Source: Karalla daura (taxonomy: Eukaryota > Chordata > Actinopteri > Chaetodontiformes > Leiognathidae). From it: a stretch of 64,000 bases of DNA. The stretch spans positions 6,913,309-6,977,308 of the forward strand of contig CM055205.1 in the NCBI GenBank assembly GCA_029224185.1, in the 5' to 3' direction. Numbering within the stretch: position 1 is the first letter of the stretch; every line of letters starts with the position of its first letter. The notes beneath the pieces were generated by a model. That model made no database searches, had not been told where the DNA came from, and worked only from the letters and a program-made list of their open reading frames with translations. This document shows positions 61,000 through 64,000 of this stretch, piece after piece. The translations under genes and the position numbers were made by a program.

Positions 61000-63900
61000 G
61001 TAAGTTTAACCACACCTGAGCACACAGTTTAATGGGATTTTGCAAGAAGACAAAATCTATGGTTTTGGGACCGCAGGTCTTGGTTATAATCTGAAGAACA
61101 TCATGTGACTAGTCGTCAGTTTCCATGAGGTTGTTGATAAAGCCCTGTTATGTCAGTTATCGGGGAGCGGGTGCTGTGAGTCTTGGACGTTTGCCAGCCA
61201 AACACAGTACATGTGTCAGTGTTTGGGGGCGGGGCTTTGTGCTGGGGCTCCTTTCTAGATTCCCTGAAGAGGGGTAACTGTGGGTCATGCTGATGCAATG
61301 ACTGCCCCGGCACTTTGTCATTTCTCACACGTGTCCGTCTCAGCTCCCTCCCTGCCTTCCTCAAACAAACACGCAGATCCTGACTAGAGTACAATCTGTT
61401 GGCTTTTTATTTTACATGAACAAACAAAGAGAGTTCGCAGCAGTCCTTCAAAGCATAGCCATTTGGTACGGTGCTGACAAATATAACCCCTGCCTGCTAC
61501 CTGGTCTGCGTTTCTCAGCAAACAGGCAATCTGGTATTCACGGGAACTTCCCTGAGAGCACACAGACACTTGTGTTCCTGATAAAGAGCCAATTTTCAGC
61601 CGCTAAATATTTTTGGCAGGCCTCTCTTGGTATTATCTGAATTAACCTATAAAAAAATGATGCAGCGGTGAAATCCCGGCATTGAGAGCGCCTCAGCCCG
61701 AAGCGAAATGAATGTCTGCCAGGCCGAGTAAGCGGGCGGGGGTGTGCTACGCTCAGGCCTTTCACAGAAAGGTTACTGACCTCTTTTCTATTTAGCCGCA
61801 ATATCTCCCTCCCCCCCGCGTCTCTCTGAACTTCTGAGCTGCACATTTGCTTCCATCATAAACAACCTCTCTGTCTCTGAAACGGCAGACCACGTGTGTG
61901 ACGTCCAGAGAGAAGCAGCAAACTTGAGTTCCTCGTGATCACCGCTACTCGTGTCCTGTCTGACGGATGCGTGAGAGACGCACGGTGGAGGTGGGGGAAA
62001 TGCCTCGCGCATAATGAGCACCGCGGGGAGATTCTGAACGTTAGCCCAGCTTATTTACTCCCCTGGCTGCTTAATTGAAAATGTAATCTCCCGAGTTGCT
62101 TGCGAAACTGGTGCACCTTGTGATAGAACGGCTGCAATTGGGAGTAGGAGCCAGTCTCGTGTGGCCCCCGCCTCATCGGGTCCCTGCATTAATGTGCCCT
62201 CCTGCATAACTGGAACACAAGGCAGAGAATTGATAGTGTTGTCCTAAAATGTCAGAAATGTATTTGGTGATCAGCCCTCTGAAAAGCCCACACTGATGGG
62301 TGTCAATAGGGAGCCAGACAATGATGGAAAAACTATGCAGGCAACATAGAATTCAATTCAAATGCAGTAAATCTACCGAACATTAGATTTACATAAATGT
62401 ATACAATGAATAATTAATAATGAAATGCATCTCTTCATGCATGCTCCACATTGTAATTGGAGACTGAATGGCTGTGGATGAAAATCCAGTTGCATAATGT
62501 TGAATCCATGTCATGTGTGAGAGGATCAGTAGACGGTTACTATCAGCAATCAGCAAGATGTTGATGCTGCCGTCTCCAAAACTGGGTCACGCTTGGCTCT
62601 GCATGTGCAGTGCGAGATCCGTCTTGTCCGTGCATTATCAGAGCCGGGGTGTGGCCCGGGTGGATGTGAGTGGAGGGGAGAAAAGATGGAGGAATGACAG
62701 GCATGTTCCTCCACATTACGATCATAAAAGATGTGGGGAGAGGAGAGGAGAAGAGAGCAGGGTGGATGCAGCTGGGAGGCGCCCGGAGCTGCTTCATCTT
62801 GAGAGCTCCATGTTTCGGAAGTGGGGGAGGGGAGAGGAAAGGCGGCGCGGCCTCTGATTGGTCAGGCCCACAACACACCACATGTACAAGCCAATGGGGG
62901 CTGAGAGAAGGCTCCGTCAGGATTTTTTAAAGACTGGCTGAGGAATCTGGGAGGTTACCACAGTTCAAACTGTGAAGCAGCTGCAAGAATGACTTGTTCT
63001 GTTGCTGCAGACGTGCTGTAGGTTTCCTGCTACTCCCTAAACATGCGTCCGAATGAATTCCTGTCAAATGTCCAGAACTGCATTACCTCTTCAACAAATG
63101 GTGACTGTCTTTCACCTCATTTGAATTCCAAATGAAGTCTAGTTTGCTCTGCCTTAAGCAACCACTTTACCTTCGCCGGTTATGTATGTTCTCACATAAA
63201 GTACAAATTCTCCTGCTGGATATACCGGTGCGAGTCAAGGCTTCCAAACCTGTTGGCAAACCCAGCCAAACGATGTCTATCAAAAGAAACGGGTTGCATA
63301 ATGCTGTCAGCACCTAAAACAAGTTTTCACCGCCGATGGACGCTAAGCCCAAAGCCAACACCTGCTCAGTTTACTTCAGGAGGTAAAGTCACTCCTCCCC
63401 AGTCAGCACGGTTATTTCAGAGTACACTAGAACATGATTCCAGGAGTGGCATCCGGCTACCGGCTTGTGTGGCCGACTGCAGCCCTGCATTGCGCAGCTC
63501 AGTCGCTGGGTTCAGCTTTGCAACCGGTTTTGTGCAAAAGGCGTGTTTCCCGCGCAGATGCACGCACTGAAACCAACCACCGTTCTCAGTTGGGAAGGTG
63601 TTGCTGCATAGGAGTGCATTCCTGGGAGTATTTTCATCCCCGGTTGAAACACCTGCTTCAACTTGTGTGCCGCTCCCGCACGCCCCCGTCAGCAACTTTA
63701 TGCAAGTCGGCAGCGACTCAAATCACATGTGGGTTACAGTGTCGAATGCTTCTCAGCTCTGGCTGCGCATATAGACCCCCAGTCGATTATCGAGGCTGCC
63801 CTGTCGCGCTGCGTCCCGAATGTCGGCGCCCTGCCGAGAAGTGGTCAGTGTTTCTGTGACGTGTTCTTGACCTCATATCCTGCTGGGGATAGATCTCCTG

Positions 63901-64000
63901 ATAAGCACCACCGGGAACAATCCCTGACAAAGTGGTGGAGGGGGGGGGGGGGGGCGAAAGCAGGATGCTCGGAAGGCTTCCTGTTCTCGTACTATCCTCC
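61000..64000 (+). other. mfsd2a: mfsd2a intron 3 (partial; no exon 4 seen)
   Basis: Starts GTAAGT. I looked for the next MFSD2A segment (homologous to human IIFSTPLAVIAYFLIWFVPD) and did not find it up to 64000. It contains a complex, apparently non-repetitive stretch at about 62030-62240 that could be conserved non-coding DNA, and a poly-G run at 63940-63954. Confidence 0.65.

Overview
The window is vertebrate nuclear DNA, most probably from a ray-finned (teleost) fish. Coding sequence is a few percent, genes are split by GT-AG introns and one AT-AC intron, CA/TG and CT/GA microsatellites are very frequent, and a dispersed tRNA-headed repeat of a kind I associate with teleost genomes recurs about a dozen times on both strands. 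The species cannot be named from the sequence. Bacterial features (operons, ribosome binding sites, CRISPR, attachment sites) do not apply and none was seen.

Three protein genes can be supported, in the order and orientation of the human 1p34 block TRIT1-MYCL-MFSD2A. (1) trit1, minus strand, 19680 leftwards: tRNA dimethylallyltransferase. Coding exons 1-6 are inside (19522-19680, 6462-6602, 4054-4152, 3563-3720, 2024-2166, 1827-1938) and the C-terminal exons lie beyond the left edge. Intron 2 has the signature of a U12-type AT-AC intron. (2) mycl, minus strand: L-Myc transcription factor, complete in two coding exons (26513-27149 and 23122-23909; 474 aa). A likely 2.5 kb 3' UTR ends at tandem AATAAA signals near 20614-20629, and a GC-rich promoter/non-coding exon 1 region lies near 28.15-28.45 kb. 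(3) mfsd2a, plus strand: sodium-dependent lysophosphatidylcholine transporter. Coding exons 1-3 are inside (56792-56881, 59725-59850, 60875-60999) and the rest lies beyond the right edge.

Layout: 1-19.7 kb is trit1, mostly a 12.9 kb first intron. 19.8-20.6 kb is a short gap between trit1 and the mycl 3' end. 20.6-28.4 kb is mycl. 28.5-56.4 kb is a 28 kb gene-free interval between the head-to-head mycl and mfsd2a promoters, filled with microsatellites, dispersed repeats and a decayed LINE fragment. 56.4-64 kb is mfsd2a.

The three genes do not form a pathway: one modifies tRNA A37, one is a growth-controlling bHLHZip factor, one imports DHA-lysolipid. I found no undescribed system with new proteins. 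The most interesting signals are the AT-AC intron in trit1, complementary CA and TG tracts inside that same intron, the NRF1/X-box promoter signals of trit1, the glutamine/histidine tract in L-Myc, and the polypurine tract near the mycl start.
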